From NCBI GenBank assembly GCA_018268515.1, contig JAFDWK010000068.1:1-62650 (forward strand): a stretch of 62,650 bases of DNA, in the 5' to 3' direction. A program made the position numbers and the translations under genes. Source of the DNA: Actinomycetota bacterium. Lineage in GTDB: Bacteria > Actinomycetota > Actinomycetes > Actinomycetales > Microbacteriaceae. Numbering within the stretch: position 1 is the stretch's first letter; the number at the start of each line of letters is the position of its first letter. Of the stretch, positions 8,444 to 16,658 are shown in pieces. The notes under the pieces were generated by a model. The model ran no database searches and was not told the DNA's origin. It saw only the letters and a program-made list of their open reading frames with translations.

Positions 8444-11400
8444 TCAGACGCGGGCGCGCTGAGCGACGGCCGCCTCGGTGCGGGTCGACACCCCAAGCTT
8501 GCGCAGGATCGCCGACACATGCACGCTCGCGGTCTTGCCGCTGATGAAGAGGCGCTCGCCGATCTGCCGGTTGCTGAGCCCCTCGGAGATCAGGTCGAGC
8601 ACCTGCTGCTCGCGGACGGTGAGCTCCGCGCTCTCCGCGGCGTGCGTGCCACGCGCACCGCCCCGGTTCAGCCCCGCCGCCTCGATGAACTCCGCCGTGC
8701 GCCGACGCAGCCGGTCATGCCCGAGGCTCTCCGCCGATGCCGCGGCCTCCGCCGCCATGTCGAATGCGGCGGCCCTGTCGCCCTCCGCCACGAGAACCCT
8801 GGCCCGCTCGAGCCGGACGACGGCCCGGAACACCGCGGGCACGTCCTCGCCGTCGGCGATCGGGATGGCCGCGGCGAGCCGATCCGCATCCGCGTCCAGC
8901 AACGCGGCGAGCACGGCCGCCCAGTGCGGATGCTGGAGTTCGACCGGCAGCGACGCCCATCGCGCACGCACCAGCTCCGCCGTCGAGGCGGCCAGTGCAC
9001 CATGCCCGTCCGCCCTCAGGTCCGCGACCACCCGGCCGCCCTCGAGCAGGATCCTCCCCAGCAGCGCGAGCCTCTGCCCCGGATCCTCGATGACCGTGCG
9101 CAGCGCGGCGCCCGCACGCACGGAATCACCGAGCCCGAGGGCGATGTGGATCTCGACCTCGTGCAGTGAATACCAGACCTGCCGTTCGACCGCGGCGACG
9201 CCCTCGGCGATCGCCCGCCATTCGCGCAGCACGCGGACCGCCTCGTCCGTCTTGCCGCGCCAGACCAGAGCGCGGATGCGCGACATCGTCGAATACATCC
9301 GGAACACCTGCAGCGTGCGCACGGTGAGCTCTCGGGCGGAGATCGCCTCCACGCGTTCGATCTCGCCGAGCTCGAGGAGCGGCTCGACCATGTTGTGCGA
9401 CAGGATCGCCCCGGTCGAGCGTTCCACGCCGAGCGTGCGGGAGTGCGTGACGCCGGCCTCGGCGACCTCGACCGCCTCCCGGAAGCGACCGAGCATGTTC
9501 AGGCTGTCGGCGTAGTTGACCCGGTAGCGCAGCTGGGCGTCGTGATCGGCCGCGTGCTCCCAGGACAGCCGGAAGTCGGCGAGGCCCGCCTCGACCTCGC
9601 CGAGATGGATCCGGCTGCATCCGCGCAGGTTCGCCGCGACCGACATCACGTTGTCGAAGCCGATCTCCTCGGCCATCCGATACGCCTCATCGGCGGTCGC
9701 CACGGCCTCCTCCAGGCGGGCGCCGATGAGGTACCGCCCGGCCAGATAGCCCAGCAGCGCCGCGCGCAGCCGCTCCTGCCCCGGCTGCGACTCGATGACC
9801 GCGAGCGCCTCGAGGAACAGATCGACGGATCCGCTCCTGCCCAGGTTCTGCAGATACATCGCCTTGTCGCGCAGAAGCCGCGCATGCACGGAGGGGTGGA
9901 TGACGGCGGGGTCGATCTCGTCGAGCGCGAGCGTCACCACCGCGAGGGCGCGTTCGCCGTCGCCGCCGTTGCGCAGGATCGAACCGAGCTGCGCCAGCAG
10001 CGGGATCCGCTCGATGCCGGCGACCTCGGCCGCGTCGGGCACCTGATCCCACAGCTCGAGCGCGAGCTCGCCGAAGCGCGCCGCGGTGGAGAAGGCGTAG
10101 CTGTTCTTCGCCTCCCGCATCGCGCTGACCGCCGCAGCGAGCGCCCGCGGGTAGTCGTGCGCGCGGTGCCAGTGGAAGGCGAGCGTCGACGGCGCACCGC
10201 CGGCTGCGGTCAGCGCGTCGGCGTAGGCCCAGTGCAGGCGGGCACGCTCACCCGGGAGCAGGTCGTCGTGCACGGCCTCGCGCAGCAGCGCATGCCGGAA
10301 GCCATAGCTCTCCCCGTCGGCGACCGCGATGATGCCGGCGCCCATCGCCTCCCGCACGGCCTCGTCGAGCCGCTCGTCGCCGAAACCGGCGAGTGTCGCG
10401 AGCAGCTCGTGCGCGATCGCGCCGTCCGAGCCCGAGGCGACCCTGACCACCCGCTTCGCGTCGTCGCCGAGCGCATCGAACCGCGAGAGCAGCACGTCGC
10501 GCAGGGTGTCGGGCATGGGGCCCTGCACGTTGCAGAGCAGCTCCTCGATGAAGAACGGCACGCCCTCGCTGCGTTCCATGAGCCGGGCGAGACCCGCGTC
10601 GTCGACGGGCCCGCGCAAGCCCTGCACGAGATCTCGGACATCGACCGGGTCGAGCCTGCCCAGGGAGATCCGCTCGAGCAGGCGCGCGCGCTCGGCCTCG
10701 GCGAGGAAGGAGCGCACCTCGCCGCCGCGACGGACCTCGTCGATGCGGCAGGTGAGCAGGAACAGCACCGGGCGGCCGGCGAGGGCGCGCAGCAGGAAGG
10801 AGAGCATCGACAGCGTCGCCGCGTCGGCCCAGTGCAGGTCTTCGATCACGACCACCACCGGCCGGATCGCGGCGGCCACCTCGAGCAGGTTCGCAATCGT
10901 CTCGCGCAGGCCCTCGGGGCGGATCGCCGCGCGGTCGACGGGGCCGACGGCGCGCTCGGGCAGCAGCAGTTGCAGCGCGTCACGTCCGGGACCTGCGGCC
11001 TCATCGGCCCTGTCGCCGAGCTCGTCCAGCACTCCGCGCAGGATCGCCGGCAACGGGCCGAACGGGGCGGGCGTGGAGCCGTAGTCCAGGCACCAGCCGG
11101 TGAGCACGGTCGCCTCATCGGCCACGCGGCGACGGAACTCCGTCGTCAGCCGGGATTTGCCGATTCCCGCCTCACCGCCGACCAGCACGGAGGCGGGCTC
11201 CCCCTCGCCGGCGCGGCGCAGGGCGTCGTCCAGGAACGCGAGTTCGGCATCGCGCCCCACCATGGCCGCAGACGTGGTGGCGAGAGGCATGTCTTCATCG
11301 TGCCACCCGCCACCGACATCGGGCTCGTCTGCGGGCACGGCGCCGCTCTCGGCAGAGAGCACGGCACCGCCGACCCCGGTGCCGGTCGATGAGGAAGAGC

Positions 11401-11554
11401 CTCCCGACGGCAGCGGATCCGGGTCGGGATCCGCCGCCGGCGGGAGGCTCTTCGGTGCGGGCGCATTCGGTGCCGGATGCGGTGCCGGAGCATCCGCTGC
11501 CGGGTGCGGTGCGGATGCGCCGCCCGTATCCGTGGCGGTCGCCGGAGCCCTCAT
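8444..11554 (-). CDS. Large ATP-binding LuxR-type (LAL/MalT-like) transcriptional regulator
   Basis: A 1036-aa STAND-type regulator. After an Ala/Pro-rich N-terminal stretch of about 88 residues come MVGRDAELAFLDDAL and Walker A GGEAGIGKSR (about residues 97-130), a Walker B-like VVVVIEDLHWAD, long alpha-helical TPR-like repeats (about 450-950), and a C-terminal LuxR HTH (LTVREQQVLDLISEGLSNRQ, then SVHVSAILRKLGV). Such proteins sense an inducer and activate nearby genes; the ligand is unknown. The start at 11554 overlaps the stop of the upstream gene by four bases (ATGA), favouring coupling. An alternative ATG at 11290 would remove the low-complexity leader. Confidence 0.9.
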   Translation of the reverse strand: MRAPATATDTGGASAPHPAADAPAPHPAPNAPAPKSLPPAADPDPDPLPSGGSSSSTGTGVGGAVLSAESGAVPADEPDVGGGWHDEDMPLATTSAAMVGRDAELAFLDDALRRAGEGEPASVLVGGEAGIGKSRLTTEFRRRVADEATVLTGWCLDYGSTPAPFGPLPAILRGVLDELGDRADEAAGPGRDALQLLLPERAVGPVDRAAIRPEGLRETIANLLEVAAAIRPVVVVIEDLHWADAATLSMLSFLLRALAGRPVLFLLTCRIDEVRRGGEVRSFLAEAERARLLERISLGRLDPVDVRDLVQGLRGPVDDAGLARLMERSEGVPFFIEELLCNVQGPMPDTLRDVLLSRFDALGDDAKRVVRVASGSDGAIAHELLATLAGFGDERLDEAVREAMGAGIIAVADGESYGFRHALLREAVHDDLLPGERARLHWAYADALTAAGGAPSTLAFHWHRAHDYPRALAAAVSAMREAKNSYAFSTAARFGELALELWDQVPDAAEVAGIERIPLLAQLGSILRNGGDGERALAVVTLALDEIDPAVIHPSVHARLLRDKAMYLQNLGRSGSVDLFLEALAVIESQPGQERLRAALLGYLAGRYLIGARLEEAVATADEAYRMAEEIGFDNVMSVAANLRGCSRIHLGEVEAGLADFRLSWEHAADHDAQLRYRVNYADSLNMLGRFREAVEVAEAGVTHSRTLGVERSTGAILSHNMVEPLLELGEIERVEAISARELTVRTLQVFRMYSTMSRIRALVWRGKTDEAVRVLREWRAIAEGVAAVERQVWYSLHEVEIHIALGLGDSVRAGAALRTVIEDPGQRLALLGRILLEGGRVVADLRADGHGALAASTAELVRARWASLPVELQHPHWAAVLAALLDADADRLAAAIPIADGEDVPAVFRAVVRLERARVLVAEGDRAAAFDMAAEAAASAESLGHDRLRRRTAEFIEAAGLNRGGARGTHAAESAELTVREQQVLDLISEGLSNRQIGERLFISGKTASVHVSAILRKLGVSTRTEAAVAQRARV

Positions 11555-12201
11555 GCGGCGTGCGAGCAGCAGCCGACCAGCTCGCCAGCACGGGTCTCGT
11601 CTGCATCCGCCTCGTCTTCGGCCTGCGCGGACGCGGCGGGCACGAGCGCCGCGATCGGTCCGGCGGTCTCGGCGATCGGCGAGGCGGCTTCGGCTACCGC
11701 TGCGGCGGGCTCGAGCAGCGCAGTGGCTGCCGTGAGGGCCTCGGACGCGGCGACCGCCGTCGGGGTCAAGACGCTGGTGACGGCCGTGGGGGCCTCGGCG
11801 CTGGCCACGGCCTCAGCCGGTACCGCCACCTCAGCCGGCACCGCCCCGAGCGGCGCGGCAGCCGCCGAGGCCGGCGCCGCAGCCGCTTGTGTGGGCACCG
11901 CCGCCTCAGCCGGTACGGCCCCGAGCGGCGCGGGAGCCGCCGAGGCCGGCGCGGCAGCCGTGTGAGCGGGCACCGCCGCCTCAACAGGCGCCGTGGCCGT
12001 GGCCGCAGCCGCGGCAGTCGACGCGGGCACGGTCTGCGCGCGGCCGGCCTGCAGTCGGCGCAGCGCCCGGCGCAGGACCCCCGGGCGACGCACGATCATG
12101 TCCGCGTTCTCGGCGGCCATCCTGGCGCGCTCGGCACGGATCGCGGCCTGCTCGATCTCCAGCATCGTGATGCGGTAACCCATCGCGTAGTTCAGTTCCA
12201 T
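11551..12201 (-). CDS. Ala/Pro-repeat hypothetical protein upstream of the LAL regulator
   Basis: A 216-aa protein. The first 55 residues are a charged helical segment (MELNYAMGYRITMLEIEQAA, then arginine-rich) that resembles a small actinobacterial family seen beside regulators. The remainder is Ala/Pro/Val-rich and includes at least two near-identical blocks of about 24 residues containing APASAAPAPLGAVPAE and APASAAAAPLGAVPAE. GGAGAAGGAGA immediately upstream is a strong ribosome binding site. The gene is translationally coupled to the LAL regulator. No enzymatic motif is seen; function is unknown. Confidence 0.7.
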   Translation of the reverse strand: MELNYAMGYRITMLEIEQAAIRAERARMAAENADMIVRRPGVLRRALRRLQAGRAQTVPASTAAAAATATAPVEAAVPAHTAAAPASAAPAPLGAVPAEAAVPTQAAAAPASAAAAPLGAVPAEVAVPAEAVASAEAPTAVTSVLTPTAVAASEALTAATALLEPAAAVAEAASPIAETAGPIAALVPAASAQAEDEADADETRAGELVGCCSHAA

Positions 12202-12311
12202 GAGGTCTCTCCTTCTCCGGTACTCATACGCTCGTCGCTAAGGCCTCCTCGCCCCATCGGGCAGATGCCCTAACTTCCGAGTCGGGCACCTCAGATCCAC
12301 GGATCCCACAT

Positions 12312-12384
12312 CCGCGAGACTGCAACTGGGCGACGAGACAGCGCTCCAAAAGCGCAGTCTCGTCGCGGAGATGGAGTCTCGCGG
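12312..12384. repeat. Family C palindromic repeat (intergenic copy)
   Basis: Ends CCGCGAGAC / GTCTCGCGG, with inner arms CGACGAGAC and GTCTCGTCG around AGCGCTCCAAAAGCGC. It is related to the copies at 5119, 16520 and 24189. It lies in the divergent gap between the Ala/Pro protein (starting at 12201 on the minus strand) and the FUSC gene. Confidence 0.8.
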
Positions 12385-12408
12385 TCAGGGAAGGGCACGA
12401 CCACGACC

Positions 12409-12466
<58 letters not shown>

Positions 12467-12548
12467 GCGACCGCGGCGATGACCGCACCCGCACCCGCAC
12501 AGCCCCCCGTGCCCGCACCCGCACAGCCACCCCGGCTAGCGTGGAAGC

Positions 12549-13586
12549 ATGCGCCCGCTCGCCGCCCTCCGTGCCGCCCGCCGTGCACCGCTGCTGCAAG
12601 TGGCGAAGTCGGCGGCGGCCACGATCGCGGCATGGCTGATCGCCGGCTGGATCGTGCCGGGACACCTGCCGATCTTCGCCGCGATCGCCGCCCTGCTCGT
12701 GGTGCAGCCGAGCGTGAACCAGTCGTTCGCGAAGGCCGTGGAGCGCAGCATCGGCGTGATCGTGGGCGTCGTGATCGCGGTGCTGCTGAGCCTCGCGCTC
12801 GGCCAGCTCAGCTGGGTGGTACTGCTCGCCGTCGTCGTCGCCATGGTGGTGGCCTGGCTGTTCAAGGCCACGCCGGGCACCGCCAACCAGGTGGCGATCT
12901 CGGCGATGCTGGTGCTTGCGCTCGGGTCCGCGAGCCCGGACTACGCGGTGGATCGCATCGTGGAGACGCTCGTCGGCGCGGCCATCGGATTCGTGGTGAA
13001 CGTCGTCGTGGTGCCGCCGGTGCTGATCGATCCGGCACGCCGCGACCTCGCCCTGCTCGGCACCGAGTTGGCCGCCACCCTCGATCGCCTCGGCGACGCG
13101 CTCACCGCGGAGCAGGGTCCCTCCCGCCTGCAGGAGCTCATGCTCGAGGCACGGCTGCTGCGCCCGATGAAGCACGCCGCCGACACCTCGCTGAGCGCCG
13201 GTGAGGAGTCGCTCACCCTGAACCCGCGCGGATCCCGCCACCGCGCGGAGTTCACCGAGATGCGCGCACTGCTGGAGAGGCTCGGTCCGATCGTGACGCA
13301 GGTGATCGGGATGACCCGCGCCTACGTCGACCAGTACGACGCATCGCTGTCCGCGGAGCCGTCCGCCGCCGCGATCGCCGACCAGCTGCACCGCGCCGGC
13401 CACGACGTGCGCCTCGCTGTGCAGCTCGCCGCGGTGGATCCGGAACCCGAGGCGCTCACCTCGGTGATCCCCGCGCTCACCTCGCCGCTGGAGATCCGCC
13501 CGCCGTCGTCACGCAACTGGGTGCTGATCGGATCCCTCACCGAGGATCTGCGTCGGATCCGGGCCGGCCTGCGCGACGAGGGCTGA
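12549..13586 (+). CDS. FUSC-family (aromatic acid exporter-like) membrane protein
   Basis: A 345-aa protein with an N-terminal cluster of hydrophobic segments (about residues 18-155) carrying the FUSC-type pattern AAIAALLVVQPSVNQSFAKA followed by RSIGVIVGVVIAVLL. A soluble, largely helical C-terminal half follows. FUSC/ArAE proteins are half-size fusaric- or aromatic-acid efflux components, and actinobacterial members are often annotated as FUSC family without known substrate. It stands alone, convergent with the beta-galactosidase gene. No Shine-Dalgarno sequence is obvious; GCTAGCGTGG precedes the ATG. Confidence 0.82.
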   Translation: MRPLAALRAARRAPLLQVAKSAAATIAAWLIAGWIVPGHLPIFAAIAALLVVQPSVNQSFAKAVERSIGVIVGVVIAVLLSLALGQLSWVVLLAVVVAMVVAWLFKATPGTANQVAISAMLVLALGSASPDYAVDRIVETLVGAAIGFVVNVVVVPPVLIDPARRDLALLGTELAATLDRLGDALTAEQGPSRLQELMLEARLLRPMKHAADTSLSAGEESLTLNPRGSRHRAEFTEMRALLERLGPIVTQVIGMTRAYVDQYDASLSAEPSAAAIADQLHRAGHDVRLAVQLAAVDPEPEALTSVIPALTSPLEIRPPSSRNWVLIGSLTEDLRRIRAGLRDEG

Positions 13587-13643
13587 GGATCCGGTCGGAA
13601 CCCGGGTCGCCGCACGTCCATCGCCCCGCCTCATCTCATCACC

Positions 13644-13671
13644 GGGGTCGCCCCGCGAGGACGGCGACCCC
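13644..13671. terminator. Hairpin between convergent genes
   Basis: GGGGTCGCC and GGCGACCCC pair perfectly (9 bp) around a 10-nt loop, between the stop of the FUSC gene (13586) and the stop of the convergent beta-galactosidase gene (13751). There is no T-tract, so this would be an actinobacterial-style terminator acting in both directions; function is inferred from position. Confidence 0.6.
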
Positions 13672-13750
13672 GAGGAAGACCCCCCGGACCCGCGGACTCA
13701 ACGCCCCCAAGAAGTGTGACGCGACGTGCGCTCGACGCCCCACGGCGGGC

Positions 13751-15562
13751 TCAGGATCCGATGAACTCCTCGCGCGGGCCGAAGTCGGGCTCCTCGCGGA
13801 TCTCGACCGCGGATCCGAGCCCGTCGGTGTCGAGCACCCGGATCTCGTTGCGTCCGGCGCGCCACAGCGGACCCGGGGCGTACAGCGTGACCTGCGGCCC
13901 GACCGCGCGGGAGCGGCCGAGCAGGAACCCGTTCAGCCACACCATGCCGTTCACGCCGCCCGGGAACGCGAGCCAGGCGTCGGCGGGGTCCGCGACGTCG
14001 AGCACCGCCACAGCCAGGCCGTCGGAGGGCGTGCCGTCCGCGGGCACCGGCTCGGGGGGCGACGGAACCGTCGCAACCGTGTCTGCGACCGGCACCGCCG
14101 GAGCCGCAGCACCCGGCGCGTCCTGCCCGAGCACCCGGTGCGTCCAGCCGTGCGCGAAGCGGCGGCCGATGCGCACCCCCGCCAGGATGCCCTTGGCCTC
14201 GCCGGTGTGCGGGCCGTAGTTGATACGCCCCTGGCTCTCCACGACCAGGGTGAGCAGACCGGATCCGCCCGTGGCCGGAAGATCCAGCGACCGCATCCCG
14301 TCCCGCTCGAGCACCCCGAGTCGCACCCCGTCGAGGAACGCGACGGCGCGGTCGTGCAGCACGTCGACGGCGACCGCCGCCCCGGGCGCCCACGTGATCT
14401 GCGACTCGTACGCGACCAGGCCGTCCTCGGCCCCGAGTTCTTCGAACGCGAGCGGCATCGCCGTGGCGGCGCCCTCGGGCGTCGCGCGCACGACGTCGAG
14501 CAGGGAGGCGCCGGGCACGAGCGGCGCCGACGCCGCGGACTGGCGGCGCGGGGCCTCGGGGATCTCCGGAAGGTCGCCGTCGTGGAACGGCGCGAACGCC
14601 GCTCGCAGCGCGTGGAACTTGTCGTTCAGGGATCCGTCCTCGCCGATCGGCGCGTCCGAGTCATAGCTCGTCACGGTGGGCTGCAGCACCCCGTCGTGGT
14701 TCGCCCCCGCCCACAGCCCGAAGTTCGTGCCGCCGTGTGCCATGTACACGCTCACGGATCCGCCCGCGGCCAGCAGCTCCTCGGCCGTGCCGATCATGCT
14801 GGCGGCGGAGCGCACATGGTGCTGCTCGCCCCAGTGATCGAACCAGCCGCCCCACAGCTCGGCGCACATCAGCGCCTGGTCCGGCACCCGCAGGCGCACC
14901 GCCTCGGTCACCCCGGTGCCGAAGGTGAACGTGCCCATCGCCCCCGCGACGCTGCCGCTCAGGACCATGTCGGCGGTCGTGCCGTCGGCCGTCGTGAGCA
15001 GCTCCACGATGCCGCGCTCGCGCAGCCCGTCGCGCAGGTGCACGAGGTAGTCGCGGTCGCTGCCGAAGGATCCGTACTCGTTCTCCACCTGCACCGCGGT
15101 GATCGGCCCTCCGTGCGCGGCCTGCAGCGGAGCGAGCCGCGGGATCAACTCGTCGTACCAGGCGTCGACGGCGGCGAGGAAGACGGGGTCGCTGGTGCGC
15201 AGCGCGCGAGTGCGCCCGCTCAGCCAGAACGGGATGCCGCCGTTCGACCACTCCGCGCAGATGTAGGGGCTGGGGCGGACGAACACGTCCAGTCCGACCT
15301 CGCCCGCGAGCCGGATGAACCGCTCCGCGTCGCGCCAGCCGTCGAAGTCCACGGCCCCTTCGACCCGCTCGTGGAAGTTCCACGGGATGTAGGTGTCCAC
15401 GGTGTTCGCACCCATCGCCGCGAGCCGGCGCAGCCGGTCCTCCCACTGGTCGGGATGGATCCGGAAGTAGTGCACCGCCCCGGAGAGCATCCGGAACGGG
15501 CGGCCGTGCCGCAGCAGAGCACCGTCCTCGTAGGTGAGCACGGGGCGCGGGGACTCGGTCAT
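13751..15562 (-). CDS. Glycoside hydrolase family 35 beta-galactosidase
   Basis: A 603-aa retaining glycosidase expected to release terminal beta-galactose. The TIM-barrel family blocks are clear: SGAVHYFRIHPDQWEDRL, NTVDTYIPWNFHE, PSPYICAEWSNGG, the acid/base region VQVENEYGS (Glu162 by analogy with the animal enzyme) and the nucleophile region CAELWGGWFDHWG (Glu235). C-terminal jelly-roll domains follow. No signal peptide is seen, so it is probably cytoplasmic. It stands alone on the minus strand with no transporter next to it. The ribosome binding site CAGGAGAG lies about 8 bases upstream of the ATG. Confidence 0.95.
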   Translation of the reverse strand: MTESPRPVLTYEDGALLRHGRPFRMLSGAVHYFRIHPDQWEDRLRRLAAMGANTVDTYIPWNFHERVEGAVDFDGWRDAERFIRLAGEVGLDVFVRPSPYICAEWSNGGIPFWLSGRTRALRTSDPVFLAAVDAWYDELIPRLAPLQAAHGGPITAVQVENEYGSFGSDRDYLVHLRDGLRERGIVELLTTADGTTADMVLSGSVAGAMGTFTFGTGVTEAVRLRVPDQALMCAELWGGWFDHWGEQHHVRSAASMIGTAEELLAAGGSVSVYMAHGGTNFGLWAGANHDGVLQPTVTSYDSDAPIGEDGSLNDKFHALRAAFAPFHDGDLPEIPEAPRRQSAASAPLVPGASLLDVVRATPEGAATAMPLAFEELGAEDGLVAYESQITWAPGAAVAVDVLHDRAVAFLDGVRLGVLERDGMRSLDLPATGGSGLLTLVVESQGRINYGPHTGEAKGILAGVRIGRRFAHGWTHRVLGQDAPGAAAPAVPVADTVATVPSPPEPVPADGTPSDGLAVAVLDVADPADAWLAFPGGVNGMVWLNGFLLGRSRAVGPQVTLYAPGPLWRAGRNEIRVLDTDGLGSAVEIREEPDFGPREEFIGS

Positions 15563-15664
15563 GACTCTCCTGGGTGCGGCGCGATGTTTGCGTCACCATT
15601 GTCCCCCACCGGACCGCCTGGGCGCACCCCGCCGTGCACGACACCGGAGAATGCCCCGTTCATC

Positions 15665-15694
15665 GCAACCGCAACCGCAACCGCAACCGCAACC
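15665..15694. repeat. Hexanucleotide microsatellite (GCAACC)5
   Basis: Five perfect GCAACC units lie in the divergent gap between the beta-galactosidase and the AlkD-like gene. It is similar in pattern to the (CAACAG)8 tract at 12410. Confidence 0.95.
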
Positions 15695-15790
15695 GGCAGG
15701 ATCCGGCGCGTCGTGCCCGCCCCACTCCGCACGCCCACCTGAACCCATGACCCGGACAGCGCCCGCGCCCCTCCGCCGTAGGCTGTCGGC

Positions 15791-16453
15791 ATGTCCACGC
15801 CCCTCGCCGACGCCCTCGCCGATCTCGCCGCCCTCGAGGATCCGAAGGCCCGGGCGATCAACGAGCGGCATGGCGACGCGCACGGCGTGAACCTCACGAA
15901 GATGCGCGCGCTCGCGAAGCGCATCGGCACCGATCAGGATCTGGCCCGCGCACTGTGGGACGCGGGCGATGTCGCCGGCCAGCTCCTGGGGATCCTGGTC
16001 GCGACGCCCCGCGCCTTCCAGGCCGACGAACTCGAGCGCATGGTGCGGGAGACGCGGAGCGCGAAGGCGCACGACTGGCTCGTCGCCTACATCGTGAAGA
16101 AGTCGCCGCAGGCCGAGGAGCTGCGCGTGCGCTGGCTGGACGACGCGGACGCCGACGCCCGTGCCGCGGCCTGGTCGCTCACGTCGGCCCGGGTCGCGAA
16201 ATCCTCGGTGGGGCTCGACTTCGACGCGCTCCTCGACCGGATCGAGCGCCAGCTCGCCGACGCCCCGGCGCGCGAGCAGTGGGCCATGAACGAGACGCTG
16301 GCGTACATCGGCATCCACCACCCCGCGCAGCGCGACCGGGCGATCGCGATCGGCGAGCGGCTGCAGGTGCTGGCCGACTACCCCACACCCCCGAACTGCA
16401 CGTCGCCGTTCGCTCCGCTGTGGATCGCGGAGATGGTCCGCCGCCAGGGCTGA
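15791..16453 (+). CDS. AlkD-like DNA alkylation repair protein
   Basis: A 220-aa all-helical HEAT-like repeat protein of the DNA alkylation repair family (AlkC/AlkD group), which excises alkylated bases. The start (ADALADLAALEDPKARAINE) and the blocks KMRALAKRIGTDQDLARALW and EQWAMNETLAYIGIHHPAQR fit the family used by many actinobacteria. It is shorter and lacks some features of Bacillus AlkD, so activity cannot be confirmed by eye. It appears to be a single gene; TAGGCTGTCGGC just before the ATG suggests a short or absent leader. Confidence 0.82.
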   Translation: MSTPLADALADLAALEDPKARAINERHGDAHGVNLTKMRALAKRIGTDQDLARALWDAGDVAGQLLGILVATPRAFQADELERMVRETRSAKAHDWLVAYIVKKSPQAEELRVRWLDDADADARAAAWSLTSARVAKSSVGLDFDALLDRIERQLADAPAREQWAMNETLAYIGIHHPAQRDRAIAIGERLQVLADYPTPPNCTSPFAPLWIAEMVRRQG

Positions 16454-16483
16454 GCCGCCGCGCACGAGGTCGATCGCGGATCC

Positions 16484-16596
16484 GACCGCGAAACTCCATC
16501 CGACCGCGAAACTCCATCTGACCGCGAAACTCCATCTGGGCGACGAGACTGCGCTTCCCGAGCGCAGTCTCGTCGCCCAGTTGCAGTCTCGCGGTC
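16484..16596. repeat. Family C palindrome with two extra tandem half-arms
   Basis: The full 77-nt palindrome occupies 16520-16596 (ends GACCGCGAAAC / TCTCGCGGTC, inner arms GGGCGACGAGACTGCGC / GCGCAGTCTCGTCGCCC). Directly before it, the first 18 bases of its left arm (GACCGCGAAACTCCATCT) are repeated twice more in tandem at 16484-16501 and 16502-16519. It lies about 60 bases upstream of the DUF3516 helicase start. Confidence 0.9.
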
Positions 16597-16658
16597 AGGG
16601 AGGGACGCCCGGGGAGCAGGCGCAGGATCTGGCCGGCGGGTGGGATGATCGATGCATC

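Noticed and set aside
9395-11392. Plus-strand 665-codon frame opposite the LAL regulator
   Set aside because: Shadow of the regulator; no recognisable domain and the regulator on the minus strand has intact ATPase and HTH motifs.
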